Source: Nocardioides coralli
GTDB lineage: Bacteria; Actinomycetota; Actinomycetes; Propionibacteriales; Nocardioidaceae
NCBI RefSeq assembly: GCF_019880385.1
Contig: NZ_CP082273.1
Coordinates: forward strand, 3,100,001-3,164,000
Direction: 5' to 3'
Length of the DNA: 64,000 nucleotides
The translations under genes and the position numbers were made by a program. Under the pieces are notes generated by a model. It was given only the letters and a program-made list of their open reading frames with translations, searched no databases and was not told the DNA's origin. The first letter of the stretch is position 1; every line of letters starts with the position of its first letter. Below are positions 42,576 to 52,131 of the stretch, piece by piece.

Positions 42576-42649
42576 CGACCCCGACGGGACTCGAACCCGC
42601 GGCCTCCGCCGTGACAGGGCGGCGCGCTAACCAACTGCGCTACGGGGCC
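42576..42649 (-). tRNA. tRNA-Asp (GTC anticodon)
   Basis: The gene reads GGCCCCG...CGGGGTC with discriminator G. The anticodon loop is CTGTCAC, and the T-arm GCGGG-TTCGAGT-CCCGT is complete. CCA is not encoded. It lies 92 bp after tRNA-Glu on the same strand. Confidence 0.95.
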
Positions 42650-42741
42650 TCGATCGTGCTGTGCTCCCGGTGCGGAAGCGGTGGAACTCTAACCCATGGG
42701 CGGCGCCGCGTCCCAATCGAGATCGGCGCCCCCGCGAGCGG

Positions 42742-42814
42742 CACCCCCAACGGGATTCGAACCCGTGCTACCGCCGTGAAAGGGCGGGGTCCTGGGCCGC
42801 TAGACGATGGGGGC
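42742..42814 (-). tRNA. tRNA-Glu (TTC anticodon)
   Basis: The acceptor GCCCCCA pairs with TGGGGGT (first pair G-U). The anticodon loop is CTTTCAC and the T-arm ACGGG-TTCGAAT-CCCGT. Together with Asp and the divergent Phe gene it forms the Glu-Asp-Phe grouping known in actinobacteria. CCA is not encoded. Confidence 0.95.
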
Positions 42815-42901
42815 CGGACTGCCGGCCCAGCATAGGCGGGGCGGCGTCGCGGCGACCAATCCGGCGTCCGCCCCGACTAGGACCGCCCGCGCGGGCTCGG
42901 G

Positions 42902-42907
42902 TATGGT
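42902..42907 (+). promoter_or_regulatory. Possible -10 of tRNA-Phe
   Basis: TATGGT lies 37 bp before the tRNA-Phe 5' end, in the region shared with the divergent tRNA-Glu gene. A -35 is not obvious. Confidence 0.35.
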
Positions 42908-42944
42908 TCCCTCGGTCCGGCGGCGGCCCGCCGCCCCGGAACCC

Positions 42945-43021
42945 GGCCAGGTAGCTCAGTTGGTACGAGCGTCCGACTGAAAATCGGAAGGTCGGCGGTT
43001 CGACCCCGCCCCTGGCCACCA
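42945..43021 (+). tRNA. tRNA-Phe (GAA anticodon)
   Basis: GGCCAGG/CCTGGCC acceptor, anticodon stem TCCGA/TCGGA, loop CTGAAAA, D-arm GCTC/GAGC. CCA is encoded at 43019-43021. A strong hairpin follows 7 bp later. Confidence 0.95.
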
Positions 43022-43027
43022 CCAGCG

Positions 43028-43061
43028 ACGAGGGCCGTACCCCCAGGGGTACGGCCCTCGT
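43028..43061 (+). terminator. Terminator of tRNA-Phe
   Basis: A stem of 16 bp (ACGAGGGCCGTACCCC at 43028-43043 and its complement at 43046-43061) followed by TGTG. It is symmetric and could serve both strands. Confidence 0.85.
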
Positions 43062-43156
43062 TGTGCTCGTGGTCGGTCGTGCTCGCGTGACTTTGCCGTT
43101 TGGCGGCAAATCCCGGCAACGTCGCGCCAGAATGGTCCCACTACCTAGGAGGCCGG

Positions 43157-45928
43157 GTGATCGACGACGTGGCGTTGTTCCGCGCGCTGGTGGAGACCAG
43201 CCCCGCGGGCGTGTGGCTGCTCGACGACGACGGCCGGACGCTCTACGCCAACGCGCGGATGGCCGAGATGCTGGGCCGCACCCCCGCGGAGATGGAAGGC
43301 CTCTCGGCCTACGACGTGCACGACGAGCTCGGGAAGGCGCAGTTCGCCGAGCACATGAAGCACGCCCGCGACGGTGACCCCGGCCACGACGACCGGCTGG
43401 CGATGTACCTGCGCGCCGACGGCTCCCCGATCTGGCTGCAGGCCAGCTGGCGGCCCGTCCACGCCGCAGACGGGAGCCGCGTCGGCTTCCTCCACCAGTA
43501 CCACGACCACACCGAGCACCGGCTCGAGCTCAAGGCCCTCGAGCAGCGCGAGCAGCTGATGGCCGACGCGCAGGCCATCACCGGCATCGGCAGCTGGGAG
43601 TGGGACGTGCTGCGCGACGAGACGTGGTGGTCCGACCAGCTCTACGAGACCTACGGGGTGGGCCGCGACTTCGTCGCCGACTTCGCCGGCTACCTCTCCC
43701 GCATCCACCCCGAGGACCGCGAGCAGGTGCAGGCCGCCATCTCCTCGATCTTCGAGGGCGCCGACGACTTCGAGTTCACCGCCCGCGTTGTCCGCGGCGA
43801 CGACGGCCGGATCCTGTGGTGCCACGGCATGGGGCAGGTGGTGCGGGACGACGCCGGACGCCCGATCCGGGTCATCGGCACCAACCAGGACGTCACCGAC
43901 CAGGTCACCGCCGAGCGGGAGGTCGCGGAGTACACCCGACGGCTCGCCCTGCTGCGTGAGGTCGCGGAGGCAGCCAACCAGTCCACCAACCTCGTCGAGA
44001 CCCTGGCCAGGGCCGCCGACACCCTGGCCGACACCCCGGGCTGGGAGCCGCTCGCCGCGATCGTCCGCGAGGCGGACGGGTCGCTGGCGGCGCTCGACCT
44101 CAGCACTCCCGAGCTGCCGTGGCACCAGCCGCCCGACCTCGAGCTCGCCGAGCGCGCCTGGCAGAGCGGGCAGGTCGAGCACCTGCCCGTCATCGGCCGC
44201 GAGGAGACCCACAGCCTGGTCGCGCTCCCGATCGCCCACGGCGGTGGCGTCGCCTGTGTCGTCGAGCTGGTCGGCGACGAGGTGCCGCCCGACACCGCCT
44301 CCCGCGACCTGATGACGCAGATCGCCACCCAGCTCGGCCGGGTCGCCGAGCGCGAGCGCGCCGCCGCCGAGCTCGCCGAGGCCCGCGACGAGGCGATGGA
44401 GGCATCGCGGCTCAAGTCGGAGTTCCTGGCGACCATGAGCCACGAGATCCGGACGCCCATGAACGGGGTGATCGGTCTCAACGACCTGCTGCTGCGGACC
44501 GACCTGGACCCCGAGCAACGGCGGCTCGCCGAGGCACTCCACGGCGCCGGACGCACCCTGCGCGGCATCATCAACGACATCCTCGACCTGTCCAAGATCG
44601 AGGCCGGGAAGCTGGAGCTGGAGGTCGTGGACTTCGACGTCAGGACGGTGGCAGGACAGGCGGTCGACCTGCTCCGCGCCCAGGCCGTCGACAAGGGCCT
44701 CGACCTCACCCTCACCGTGGGCGACGAGGTGCCGACGTACGTCAGCGGCGACGCCGTGCGCTGGAGCCAGATCCTGGCCAACCTGCTCTCCAACGCGGTC
44801 AAGTTCACCGACGCGGGGCACGTCGAGGTCAGCGTCGGCGTGGAGCCGCGAGACACCCTGGGCACGGTCATCGCGGTCGCAGTGTCCGACACCGGACCCG
44901 GGGTGCCGCTCGACGCCCAGCCGGGACTCTTCGACGCCTTCACCCAGCTCGACCCCTCCACGACCAGACGCCACGGCGGGACCGGCCTGGGCCTGGCGAT
45001 CGCGCGGCAGCTCGTCGACGCACTCGGCGGCCGCCTCACCCTCGACAGCGTCCCCGGCAAGGGCTCGACGTTCCGGTTCACCGCCGTCTTCGGCACCGCG
45101 ACCCGTGACGCCATGGACAAGCCGGCGGTCCAGGACGGGGCCACCCCGCCGACGGCGGCCCCGCAGCGGGTGCTCGTCGTCGAGGACAACCAGGTCAACC
45201 AGCTGGTGGCGGTCGGGCTGCTGGAGAACGCCGGGTTCGAGGCCGACGTGGCCGAGGACGGCGTCGAGGCGGTGGCGGCGCTGCATGACGGGCACCAGTA
45301 CGCCGCGGTGCTGATGGACTGCCGGATGCCGCGCATGGACGGGTTCGCCGCCACCCGGGAGATCCGCGCCAACGAGCCGCTCGGCACGAGGGTGCCGATC
45401 ATCGCGATGACCGCATCTGCGCTGGAGGGCGAGCGGGAGCGCTGCCTCGCCGCCGGGATGGACGACTTCCTGACCAAGCCGGTCGACTCGGCGCGGCTGC
45501 AGCAGGTCGTGCGGGGGTGGATCGACGGCACCGCCTCGGCCGAGACCGTGCAGCCGCAGCTGCCCGGACCGCGCGGCGACGTCCTCGACCTCGCCCGCAT
45601 CGACATGCTGCACGAGCTGGTCAAGGACGGGCTCAGCCTGTTCCAGCGCAGCTCGGGCAACTTCATCGCCCACGCGGCCGACCACCTCACCGCCATCGGG
45701 GCCGCGGTCGAGGCCGGCGACCCCGAGGAGCTGACCGCCACCGCCCACAAGCTCAAGGGCAGCGCGCTCAACCTGGGCCTTCCCCGGGTGGGCGAGGTCG
45801 CGAGGGAGCTGGAGGAGCAGGGGCGCAGCGGCGACCTGGGCGCGTCCACCGCCGCGCTGTCCATGCTCTCGCGGGAGGTCCAGCTCGCGGTCGCCGCGCT
45901 CGAGCGGGCCCGGGCAGCGCGCGCCTGA
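43157..45928 (+). CDS. Hybrid sensor histidine kinase: PAS-PAS-GAF-HisKA-HATPase-REC-Hpt
   Basis: A 923-aa cytoplasmic multi-domain kinase with no membrane segments. PAS 1 (GVWLLDDDGRTLYANARMAE) spans residues about 5-115 and PAS 2 (WEWDVLRDETWWSDQLYETY) about 135-265. A GAF-like region covers 275-415. HisKA has His about 428 (MSHEIRTPMNGVIG); HATPase follows, with SNAVKFTD and GTGLGLAIARQL. REC has its acceptor Asp about 720 (VLMDCRMPRMDG) and TKPVD. Hpt has His about 863 (TAHKLKGSALNLG). The GTG follows AGGAGG. The output response regulator is not nearby. Confidence 0.92.
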   Translation: MIDDVALFRALVETSPAGVWLLDDDGRTLYANARMAEMLGRTPAEMEGLSAYDVHDELGKAQFAEHMKHARDGDPGHDDRLAMYLRADGSPIWLQASWRPVHAADGSRVGFLHQYHDHTEHRLELKALEQREQLMADAQAITGIGSWEWDVLRDETWWSDQLYETYGVGRDFVADFAGYLSRIHPEDREQVQAAISSIFEGADDFEFTARVVRGDDGRILWCHGMGQVVRDDAGRPIRVIGTNQDVTDQVTAEREVAEYTRRLALLREVAEAANQSTNLVETLARAADTLADTPGWEPLAAIVREADGSLAALDLSTPELPWHQPPDLELAERAWQSGQVEHLPVIGREETHSLVALPIAHGGGVACVVELVGDEVPPDTASRDLMTQIATQLGRVAERERAAAELAEARDEAMEASRLKSEFLATMSHEIRTPMNGVIGLNDLLLRTDLDPEQRRLAEALHGAGRTLRGIINDILDLSKIEAGKLELEVVDFDVRTVAGQAVDLLRAQAVDKGLDLTLTVGDEVPTYVSGDAVRWSQILANLLSNAVKFTDAGHVEVSVGVEPRDTLGTVIAVAVSDTGPGVPLDAQPGLFDAFTQLDPSTTRRHGGTGLGLAIARQLVDALGGRLTLDSVPGKGSTFRFTAVFGTATRDAMDKPAVQDGATPPTAAPQRVLVVEDNQVNQLVAVGLLENAGFEADVAEDGVEAVAALHDGHQYAAVLMDCRMPRMDGFAATREIRANEPLGTRVPIIAMTASALEGERERCLAAGMDDFLTKPVDSARLQQVVRGWIDGTASAETVQPQLPGPRGDVLDLARIDMLHELVKDGLSLFQRSSGNFIAHAADHLTAIGAAVEAGDPEELTATAHKLKGSALNLGLPRVGEVARELEEQGRSGDLGASTAALSMLSREVQLAVAALERARAARA

Positions 45929-46043
45929 CCCCGTACTTCTGGGTAACGGGCGGTGCGGCCTAGGCTTGACCCGTCGGCCACGCCACCCCTGTGACCGGCA
46001 GCCGTCACCCACCCCGTGACACCAACAGAAAGTGGTCACCGCC

Positions 46044-47123
46044 ATGTCCAGCACCGTCGACCTCTTCGACCTCGGCTCCGAGCACGAGCAGGTCGTCTTC
46101 GCCAACGACCCGGCCACCGGGCTGCGCGCCATCATCGCCGTGCACTCCACCGCCCTGGGGCCCTCGCTGGGTGGCACCCGCTTCTACCCCTACGCCTCGA
46201 CCGACGACGCGCTGCGCGACGTGCTCGCCCTCTCCCGGGGCATGACCTACAAGGCCGCCCTCGCGGGCCTCGACCTCGGTGGCGGCAAGGCGGTCATCAT
46301 CGGCGACCCGGCCACGCTCAAGAGCGAAGCCCTGCTGCGCGCCTACGGCCGCTTCGTCCAGTCGCTGCGCGGGCGCTACCACACCGCCTGCGACGTGGGG
46401 ACCTTCAGCGAGGACATGGACCACGTGGCCCGTGAGTGCGACTACGTCACCGGTCGCACCGTCGCCCACGGCGGTGCCGGCGACAGCTCGGTGCTGACGG
46501 CGTACGGCGTGTTCCAGGGGATGCGCGCGGCCGCCGAGGCGGTCTGGGGCGAGCCGACCCTGGCCGGTCGCACCGTCGGGGTCGCCGGGGTCGGCAAGGT
46601 GGGCCACCACCTGGTCCGGCACCTCTTCGAGGACGGCGCCACCGTCGTGGTGACCGACGTGTCGGCCGCGGCGGTCGAACGGGTCCGCGAGGAGAACCCG
46701 CAGGTGCAGGCGGTCGCCGACACCGACGCGATGGTCGCCGCCAACCTCGACGTCTATGCCCCGTGCGCACTCGGCGGCGCGCTCACCGACGAGGTGGTGC
46801 AGACGCTGTCGGCGAAGATCGTGTGCGGCGCCGCCAACAACCAGCTCGCCCACCCGGGGGTGGAGAAGGTGCTGGAGGAGAAGGGCGTGCTGTACGCCCC
46901 CGACTACTGCGTGAACTCCGGCGGCCTGATCCAGGTCGCCGACGAGCTCGAGGGCTTCTCCTTCGACCGGGCCCAGCAGCGCGCCAGCAAGATCTTCGAC
47001 ACCACCCGGGCTGTCTTCGAGACCGCCCGTCGCGACGGGGTGCCGCCGGCCGTGGCAGCCGACCGGCTCGCCGAGCGACGGATCCGTGAGGTCGGTCGGC
47101 TGCGCGGGATCTGGCTGGGCTGA
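46044..47123 (+). CDS. Glu/Leu/Phe/Val dehydrogenase (probably valine or leucine dehydrogenase)
   Basis: A 359-aa NAD-dependent amino-acid dehydrogenase. The substrate-binding [10 protein letters not shown] and [20 protein letters not shown] (catalytic Lys) are intact, as are the NAD motif [20 protein letters not shown] and [11 protein letters not shown]. It deaminates branched-chain amino acids to keto acids. In Streptomyces a valine dehydrogenase gene occupies the same position next to DUF3073 and purM, as I recall. Choice between valine, leucine and phenylalanine is not safe by eye. The ATG is at 46044; the frame opens 12 bp earlier with GTG. Confidence 0.88.
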   Translation: MSSTVDLFDLGSEHEQVVFANDPATGLRAIIAVHSTALGPSLGGTRFYPYASTDDALRDVLALSRGMTYKAALAGLDLGGGKAVIIGDPATLKSEALLRAYGRFVQSLRGRYHTACDVGTFSEDMDHVARECDYVTGRTVAHGGAGDSSVLTAYGVFQGMRAAAEAVWGEPTLAGRTVGVAGVGKVGHHLVRHLFEDGATVVVTDVSAAAVERVREENPQVQAVADTDAMVAANLDVYAPCALGGALTDEVVQTLSAKIVCGAANNQLAHPGVEKVLEEKGVLYAPDYCVNSGGLIQVADELEGFSFDRAQQRASKIFDTTRAVFETARRDGVPPAVAADRLAERRIREVGRLRGIWLG

Positions 47124-47250
47124 CCGGGCAGGGCAGCCCACAGCGCCTTCCCGCACCCGGGCACCGCAGGACACGGAGAGAGGCTCGGGTCGGACGAGAG
47201 CGCGGGCGACGCTCCCGGGTCACCGGGGCGTCACCCGCGAGGGAGCCGTG

Positions 47251-47436
47251 TCAGTCGCGTTCGCTGTCGGCGTAGTCAGACCACGGATCGGCCTCGTCCG
47301 GGTCGATCTCGGTCTTCTCGTCCTGCTCCTCGCCGTGCAGCTCTCGCGCCAGCGCGCCGAAGTCCGTCTCGTGAGTGCGGTACTTCAGCTCGCGAGCGAC
47401 CTTCGTCTGCTTAGCCTTGGCTCGGCCGCGCCCCAT
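47251..47436 (-). CDS. DUF3073 family protein
   Basis: A 61-aa protein, MGRGRAKAKQTKVARELKYR at the start and ADPWSDYADSERD at the end, the DUF3073 consensus. It has a basic N-terminus and an acidic C-terminus. It is a conserved actinobacterial small protein of unknown function, typically found next to purM, as here. Confidence 0.92.
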   Translation of the reverse strand: MGRGRAKAKQTKVARELKYRTHETDFGALARELHGEEQDEKTEIDPDEADPWSDYADSERD

Positions 47437-47585
47437 AGGGTCGACCCCCTCGCACACTTGGCCGGGCCGCGGCAGCCGCGACGTCCGGTCTGTTGGTCTG
47501 GTCTCTCGTGGGGACAACGCTACCCGTTCGGTGGGTGTTCCCGCACACCGAGGTCGGCAATTCGCGGACGCGATCCGGACCGCTG

Positions 47586-48650
47586 CTACCAGCCCGGGTG
47601 GTTGCCGACCAGCCGCACCCGGCCGGAGCCTGCGCCGGTGACCTCGCCAGCCACCCACGCCCGCACCCCGTGGAGCCCGAGCACCCGCAGTGCCTCCTCG
47701 ACGTCGCCGGCCGACGTCAGGGCGACCATGCCCACGCCGCAGTTGAGGGTCTGCTCGAGATCGGCCTGGGACACGCCGCCGACCTGTCGCACCAGGTCGA
47801 AGACGGGCTGCGGGGTCCACGTCCCCCGCTCGATGGTCACGTCGACCTCCACCGGCAGCACCCGCTCGAGGTTGGCGGCCAGTCCGCCGCCGGTCACGTG
47901 GGACATGGCATGGGTGTCGGTGGCCGCGGCCAGCGCCAGGCAGGCCTTGGCGTAGATCCTGGTCGGCTCCAGCAGCTCCTCCCCCAGGGTCCGGCCGAGG
48001 TCCTCCACGTGGCGGTCCAGCGTCCAGCCGGCACCGCCGAGCAGCACGTGGCGCACCAGGGAGTAGCCGTTGGAGTGCAGACCGCTGGCCTCCATGGCGA
48101 TGACGGCGTCTCCGGGGCGCACCCGGCCCGGGCCCAGCAGGCGGTCGGCCTCCACGACGCCGGTGGTCGAGCCGGCGACGTCGTAGTCGTCGGGCCCCAG
48201 CAGCCCCGGGTGCTCGGCGGTCTCCCCGCCGATAAGTGCACAGCCAGCGGCGACACACGCCTCGGCGATGCCCTTGACGATCGCGGCGATCCGCTCGGGC
48301 ACCACCCGTCCGGTGGCGATGTAGTCGGTGAGGAAGAGGGGTTCGGCGCCACAGACGACGAGGTCGTCGACCAGCATCCCGACCAGGTCGAAGCCGATCG
48401 TGTCGTGCTTGTCGAGCGCCTGTGCGATGGCGACCTTCGTGCCGACGCCGTCGGCGGAGGTGGCCAGCAGCGGGCGGTCGTAGTCCTTGAGCGCCGAGGC
48501 GTCGAAGAGGCCCGCGAACCCCCCGATGCCGCCGATCATCTCCGGACGACGAGCCTTCTCGACCCAGCCCTTCATCAGCTCGACGGCCTTGTCACCCGCC
48601 TCGATCGAGACGCCGGCCTCGGCGTACGCGTGCCCCGGTCGGTCGGTCAC
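47586..48650 (-). CDS. purM: Phosphoribosylformylglycinamidine cyclo-ligase (AIR synthase)
   Basis: A 354-aa ATP-dependent cyclo-ligase with PEMIGGIGGFAGLFDAS, LLATSADGVGTKVAIAQA, LIGGETAEHPG, GLHSNGYSLVRHVL and HVTGGGLAANLERVLP. It converts FGAM to AIR in purine synthesis. I chose the GTG at 48650 (AAGGAGA upstream) over an in-frame ATG 15 bp earlier. It lies 27 bp after purF, so the two are cotranscribed. Confidence 0.95.
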   Translation of the reverse strand: MTDRPGHAYAEAGVSIEAGDKAVELMKGWVEKARRPEMIGGIGGFAGLFDASALKDYDRPLLATSADGVGTKVAIAQALDKHDTIGFDLVGMLVDDLVVCGAEPLFLTDYIATGRVVPERIAAIVKGIAEACVAAGCALIGGETAEHPGLLGPDDYDVAGSTTGVVEADRLLGPGRVRPGDAVIAMEASGLHSNGYSLVRHVLLGGAGWTLDRHVEDLGRTLGEELLEPTRIYAKACLALAAATDTHAMSHVTGGGLAANLERVLPVEVDVTIERGTWTPQPVFDLVRQVGGVSQADLEQTLNCGVGMVALTSAGDVEEALRVLGLHGVRAWVAGEVTGAGSGRVRLVGNHPGW

Positions 48651-48677
48651 GGGCTCTCCTTGCATCGACGGTGCGGG

Positions 48678-50207
48678 TCAGGGGTTGTTGAGGACGGGCA
48701 ACGACTCCGTCGCGATCGACGACTCCAGCAGGTGCTTGCCGAGCAGGCTCTCGTCGGGCAGCTCGATCGGGTAGTCGCCGGTGAAGCAGGCGCGGCACAG
48801 CCGCTCCGTGGGCTGACCGGTCGCCTCGACCATGCCGTCGAGGGAGATGTAGCCCAGGCTGTCGGCGCCGATGCTGGCCGCGATCTCCTCCACGTCGAGG
48901 CCGTTGGCGATCAGCTCCGCCCGGGTGGCGAAGTCGATGCCGTAGAAGCAGGGCCACTTCACGGGCGGGCTCGAGATCCGCACGTGGATCTCGAGCGCTC
49001 CCGCCTCGCGCAGCATCCGGACCTGGGCACGCTGGGTGTTGCCCCGCACGATCGAGTCGTCGACGACGACGACCCGACGGCCGCGGATCATGTGCTCGAG
49101 CGCGTTGAGCTTGAGGCGGATGCCGAGCTGGCGCAGGGTCTGGCTCGGCTGGATGAAGGTACGACCGACGTAGGCGTTCTTGACGAACCCCTGACCGAAG
49201 GGGATCCCGCTCTCCTCGGCGTAGCCGGCCGCTGCCGGGGTCCCGGACTCGGGGACCGGCATCACCAGGTCGGCGTCGACCGGGAACTCGCGGGCCAGGC
49301 GCCGGCCCATCTCGACCCTGGCCTCGTGGACGCTGCGACCACTGATGGTGGCGTCGGGCCGGGCGAGGTAGACGTACTCGAACACGCACCCCTTGGGCGC
49401 CGGATCGGCGAACCGGTGGCTGCGCAGGCCCTGCTCGTCGATCACCAGCAGCTCGCCCGGCTCCACCTCGCGGACCACGCTGGCGCCGATGGTGGCCAGC
49501 GCGGCGTCCTCGGAGGCGACGACCCAGCCACGCTCGAGGCGGCCGAGGACCAGCGGGCGGATCCCCTGCGGGTCGCGGGCGGCGTAGAGCGTGTCCTCGT
49601 TCATCCAGACGAAGCAGAAGGCGCCGCGCAGCTTGGGGAGCACCTCGAGCGCCCGCTGCTCGAGCGAGGTGTCGGGGTGGTGGGCGAGCAGGGCCGTGAC
49701 CAGCCCGGTGTCGTTGGTGGAGGTCTCGAGGTTGCGGGCGTGGATGTCGAGCTCGTCGCTGGCGCTCGGCAGCGAGCCGACCTCGTCAGCCAGCTCCCGC
49801 GTGTTGATCAGGTTGCCGTTGTGGCCGAGCGCGATCGACCCGTCGGCGGTGGGCCGGAACGTCGGCTGGGCGTTCTTCCAGATGCTGGCGCCCGTCGTGG
49901 AGTAGCGGCAGTGCCCCACCGCGAGGTGGCCCTTGAGCGAGGCCAGCGTGGTCTCGTCGAAGACCTGCGAGACCAGCCCCATGTCCTTGTAGACCAGGAT
50001 CTGCCGGCCGTTGCTGACCGCGATCCCGGCCGACTCCTGGCCCCGGTGCTGGAGCGCGTAGAGCCCGAAGTAGGTCAGCTTGGCGACGTCCTCGCCCGGC
50101 GCCCACACGCCGAAGACGCCGCACGCATCCTGCGGCGCGGCTTCGTGGGGGTCGAGCCCGGCCGAGAGTCGACCGTCGCCCGGGCGGTTCCAGCGGGGGC
50201 GGAGCAC
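48678..50207 (-). CDS. purF: Amidophosphoribosyltransferase
   Basis: A 509-aa enzyme, first step of purine synthesis (PRPP + Gln). The N-terminal 28 residues form a propeptide before Cys29 (DACGVFGVW), the glutaminase nucleophile. The PRPP loop is RRVVVVDDSIVRGNTQ. Cys residues in PKGCVFEYV, KWPCFYG and LCRACFTGD suggest a 4Fe-4S form like that of Bacillus. A TAGACT hexamer 7 nt before the GTG supports this start. It is divergent from the sensor kinase. Confidence 0.95.
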   Translation of the reverse strand: MLRPRWNRPGDGRLSAGLDPHEAAPQDACGVFGVWAPGEDVAKLTYFGLYALQHRGQESAGIAVSNGRQILVYKDMGLVSQVFDETTLASLKGHLAVGHCRYSTTGASIWKNAQPTFRPTADGSIALGHNGNLINTRELADEVGSLPSASDELDIHARNLETSTNDTGLVTALLAHHPDTSLEQRALEVLPKLRGAFCFVWMNEDTLYAARDPQGIRPLVLGRLERGWVVASEDAALATIGASVVREVEPGELLVIDEQGLRSHRFADPAPKGCVFEYVYLARPDATISGRSVHEARVEMGRRLAREFPVDADLVMPVPESGTPAAAGYAEESGIPFGQGFVKNAYVGRTFIQPSQTLRQLGIRLKLNALEHMIRGRRVVVVDDSIVRGNTQRAQVRMLREAGALEIHVRISSPPVKWPCFYGIDFATRAELIANGLDVEEIAASIGADSLGYISLDGMVEATGQPTERLCRACFTGDYPIELPDESLLGKHLLESSIATESLPVLNNP

Positions 50208-50214
50208 GCCGCGC

Positions 50215-50220
50215 AGTCTA
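50215..50220 (-). promoter_or_regulatory. -10 element of purF (leaderless)
   Basis: TAGACT ends 7 nt before the purF GTG, the same hexamer as at the nitrobindin start. Confidence 0.6.
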
Positions 50221-50325
50221 CGCGGGTCGTCCGATCGGACACAGTTGTCGCGTGTGGCGGACAGCACTCGCACTGCGACGTAACCTGCCGGTGCAGGGGG
50301 AGACGAGCCAGACCGAGGAGCGCAC

Positions 50326-52125
50326 GTGACACAGCGACTCTCGACGACCACCGACGCCGACCGCGAGGAGCACCTGACCGACGGCACGTTCCGCGACGGG
50401 CTGGAGCTCATCGCCGAGGGCGTCACCGACATGGTCGGCTTCAACCTCGCGTGCATCAGCGTCGTCCGGACCGCACCCGACGGCAGCCAGGACCTCGAGG
50501 TCCTCGCCCTCGGGGGCAGCGACTACAGCGCGGAGATGGTCGTCGGCCGGCGTACGCCGCTGGCCGGCCTGCTGGGGGAGCTCGCCAAGGCGGAGGACTG
50601 GGGCCGGTTCCGGTTCCTCCCCCACGAGCTGCTCGACACCGAGGACGTCGAGAACGCCTACGGCTGGGTCGTCCCCGACCTCGTGCCGGGCGAGGGACCC
50701 AACGCCTGGCACCCGCTCGACCTGCTGGTCGCCCTGCTCCACGACGACCACGGAAACCTGCGGGGCTCGCTGGCCATCGACCTTCCGGAGAACGGCCTGC
50801 GGCCAGACGCCGAGCAGCGGCGCCTGCTCGAGAAGTTCGCCGTCCAGGCGGAGCGCGCGGTGGTCACGCACCTCGAGCGTGAGGAGCTCGCCGAGCAGGT
50901 GCGGCTGGCCGAGACCGCCCGGACGATCGTGCGCAGCGCCAGCGCCCAGGACGGTCTCTCGGCGGTCCTGCAGCAGTGCCAGGCCGGGCTGGTCGAGGGC
51001 TTCCGCTGCCACGGCTCGTGGATCCAGACATTCGACGAGGACGGGCGCGGGTCCGGCGCGATCCACACCTCCTCCTCGAGCCAGGTCGTCCTGCCGGTGG
51101 AGCTCATCGGCGTGGCGACCTCGGCGGCACAGACGTGCTGGTCGGAGCAGCGCACCGTCGTGATCGCTCCCGGTCACCCCGTGCCCTCGGTCCTCTCGGA
51201 CGCCGAGCAGCACGCGGTGCTCGCCTTCATGGACGACATCCGCATCACCTCGCTGCTCTTCGTCCCCCTCGGTGCCGGCGGCGAGTGCCTCGGCAACCTC
51301 GTCCTCACGCGCACCGACGACCGCGACTGGACCGACCTCGACCGGCAGGCCGCCCTCGACATCGGGCACGACCTCGGCCGGGTCGTGCTCAACGCGCGGA
51401 CCTTCGAGCGCGAGCACGAGCTGGTGCTGGAGCTGCGCGCCCTCGACAGCTACAAGAGCCAGCTGATCGCCACGGTGAGCCACGAGCTGAAGAACCCGCT
51501 CGCCGCGGTCGCGGGGTACGCCGAGGTGCTGGAGTCGGCCCCCGAGCTCGCGGCACGCTCGCGCAGCGCCGTCGACGCGATCGTCCGCGGCGCCGGGCGG
51601 CTCAACCGGGTGATCGACGACCTGCTGGTGCTCTCGAAGGTCGAGGACCCCCACCGACCGCTGGAGCCCGTCCCCGTCGACCTCAGCCGGCTCGTCGCCG
51701 ACACGCTCGAGCTGCTGGACGTGACGATCACGCAGGGGCAGGTCGACGTCGTCACGAACACTCCTGAGGGAGGCGTGCTGGCCGACGGCGATCGCGACGA
51801 GCTGGCCTGCCTGGTCACCAATCTCATCAGCAACGCCGTGAAGTACACCGATCTCGGCAAGGTCGTCGTGACCGTGGAGCGTCACGGCTCGGTGACGGTG
51901 CTCCAGGTCAGCGACGAGGGGCTCGGGATCTCGGCCGACGACCAGGCTCGTCTGTTCACGGAGTTCTTCCGTTCCAGCAACCCCGTCGCGACCAGCCGCC
52001 CGGGAACCGGCCTCGGGCTCGCGATCGTGAAGCGGATCGTCGACCGCCACGGCGGGACGATCACGGTCGACTCCGAGCTGGGGCGGGGCAGCACCTTCAC
52101 CGTCACGCTGCCCGCCGCCGGCTGA
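50326..52125 (+). CDS. GAF-domain sensor histidine kinase
   Basis: A 599-aa kinase. Two GAF-like sensory regions cover about residues 20-185 and 195-365 (LVLTRTDDRDWTDLDRQA). HisKA has the phospho-His about 386 (IATVSHELKNPLAAVAGYAE), and HATPase has NLISNAVKYTD and PGTGLGLAIVKRIVDRHGG. No membrane segment. GTG follows GAGGAG. No response regulator is adjacent, so the partner is elsewhere. It is divergent from purF. Confidence 0.9.
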   Translation: MTQRLSTTTDADREEHLTDGTFRDGLELIAEGVTDMVGFNLACISVVRTAPDGSQDLEVLALGGSDYSAEMVVGRRTPLAGLLGELAKAEDWGRFRFLPHELLDTEDVENAYGWVVPDLVPGEGPNAWHPLDLLVALLHDDHGNLRGSLAIDLPENGLRPDAEQRRLLEKFAVQAERAVVTHLEREELAEQVRLAETARTIVRSASAQDGLSAVLQQCQAGLVEGFRCHGSWIQTFDEDGRGSGAIHTSSSSQVVLPVELIGVATSAAQTCWSEQRTVVIAPGHPVPSVLSDAEQHAVLAFMDDIRITSLLFVPLGAGGECLGNLVLTRTDDRDWTDLDRQAALDIGHDLGRVVLNARTFEREHELVLELRALDSYKSQLIATVSHELKNPLAAVAGYAEVLESAPELAARSRSAVDAIVRGAGRLNRVIDDLLVLSKVEDPHRPLEPVPVDLSRLVADTLELLDVTITQGQVDVVTNTPEGGVLADGDRDELACLVTNLISNAVKYTDLGKVVVTVERHGSVTVLQVSDEGLGISADDQARLFTEFFRSSNPVATSRPGTGLGLAIVKRIVDRHGGTITVDSELGRGSTFTVTLPAAG

Positions 52126-52131
52126 CCGCTC

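Noticed and set aside
43145..46177. 1010-codon minus-strand open frame
   Set aside because: It is antisense to the hybrid histidine kinase, whose domains are complete.
47493..50882. 1129-codon plus-strand open frame
   Set aside because: It is antisense to purM and purF and runs into another frame of the sensor kinase gene.
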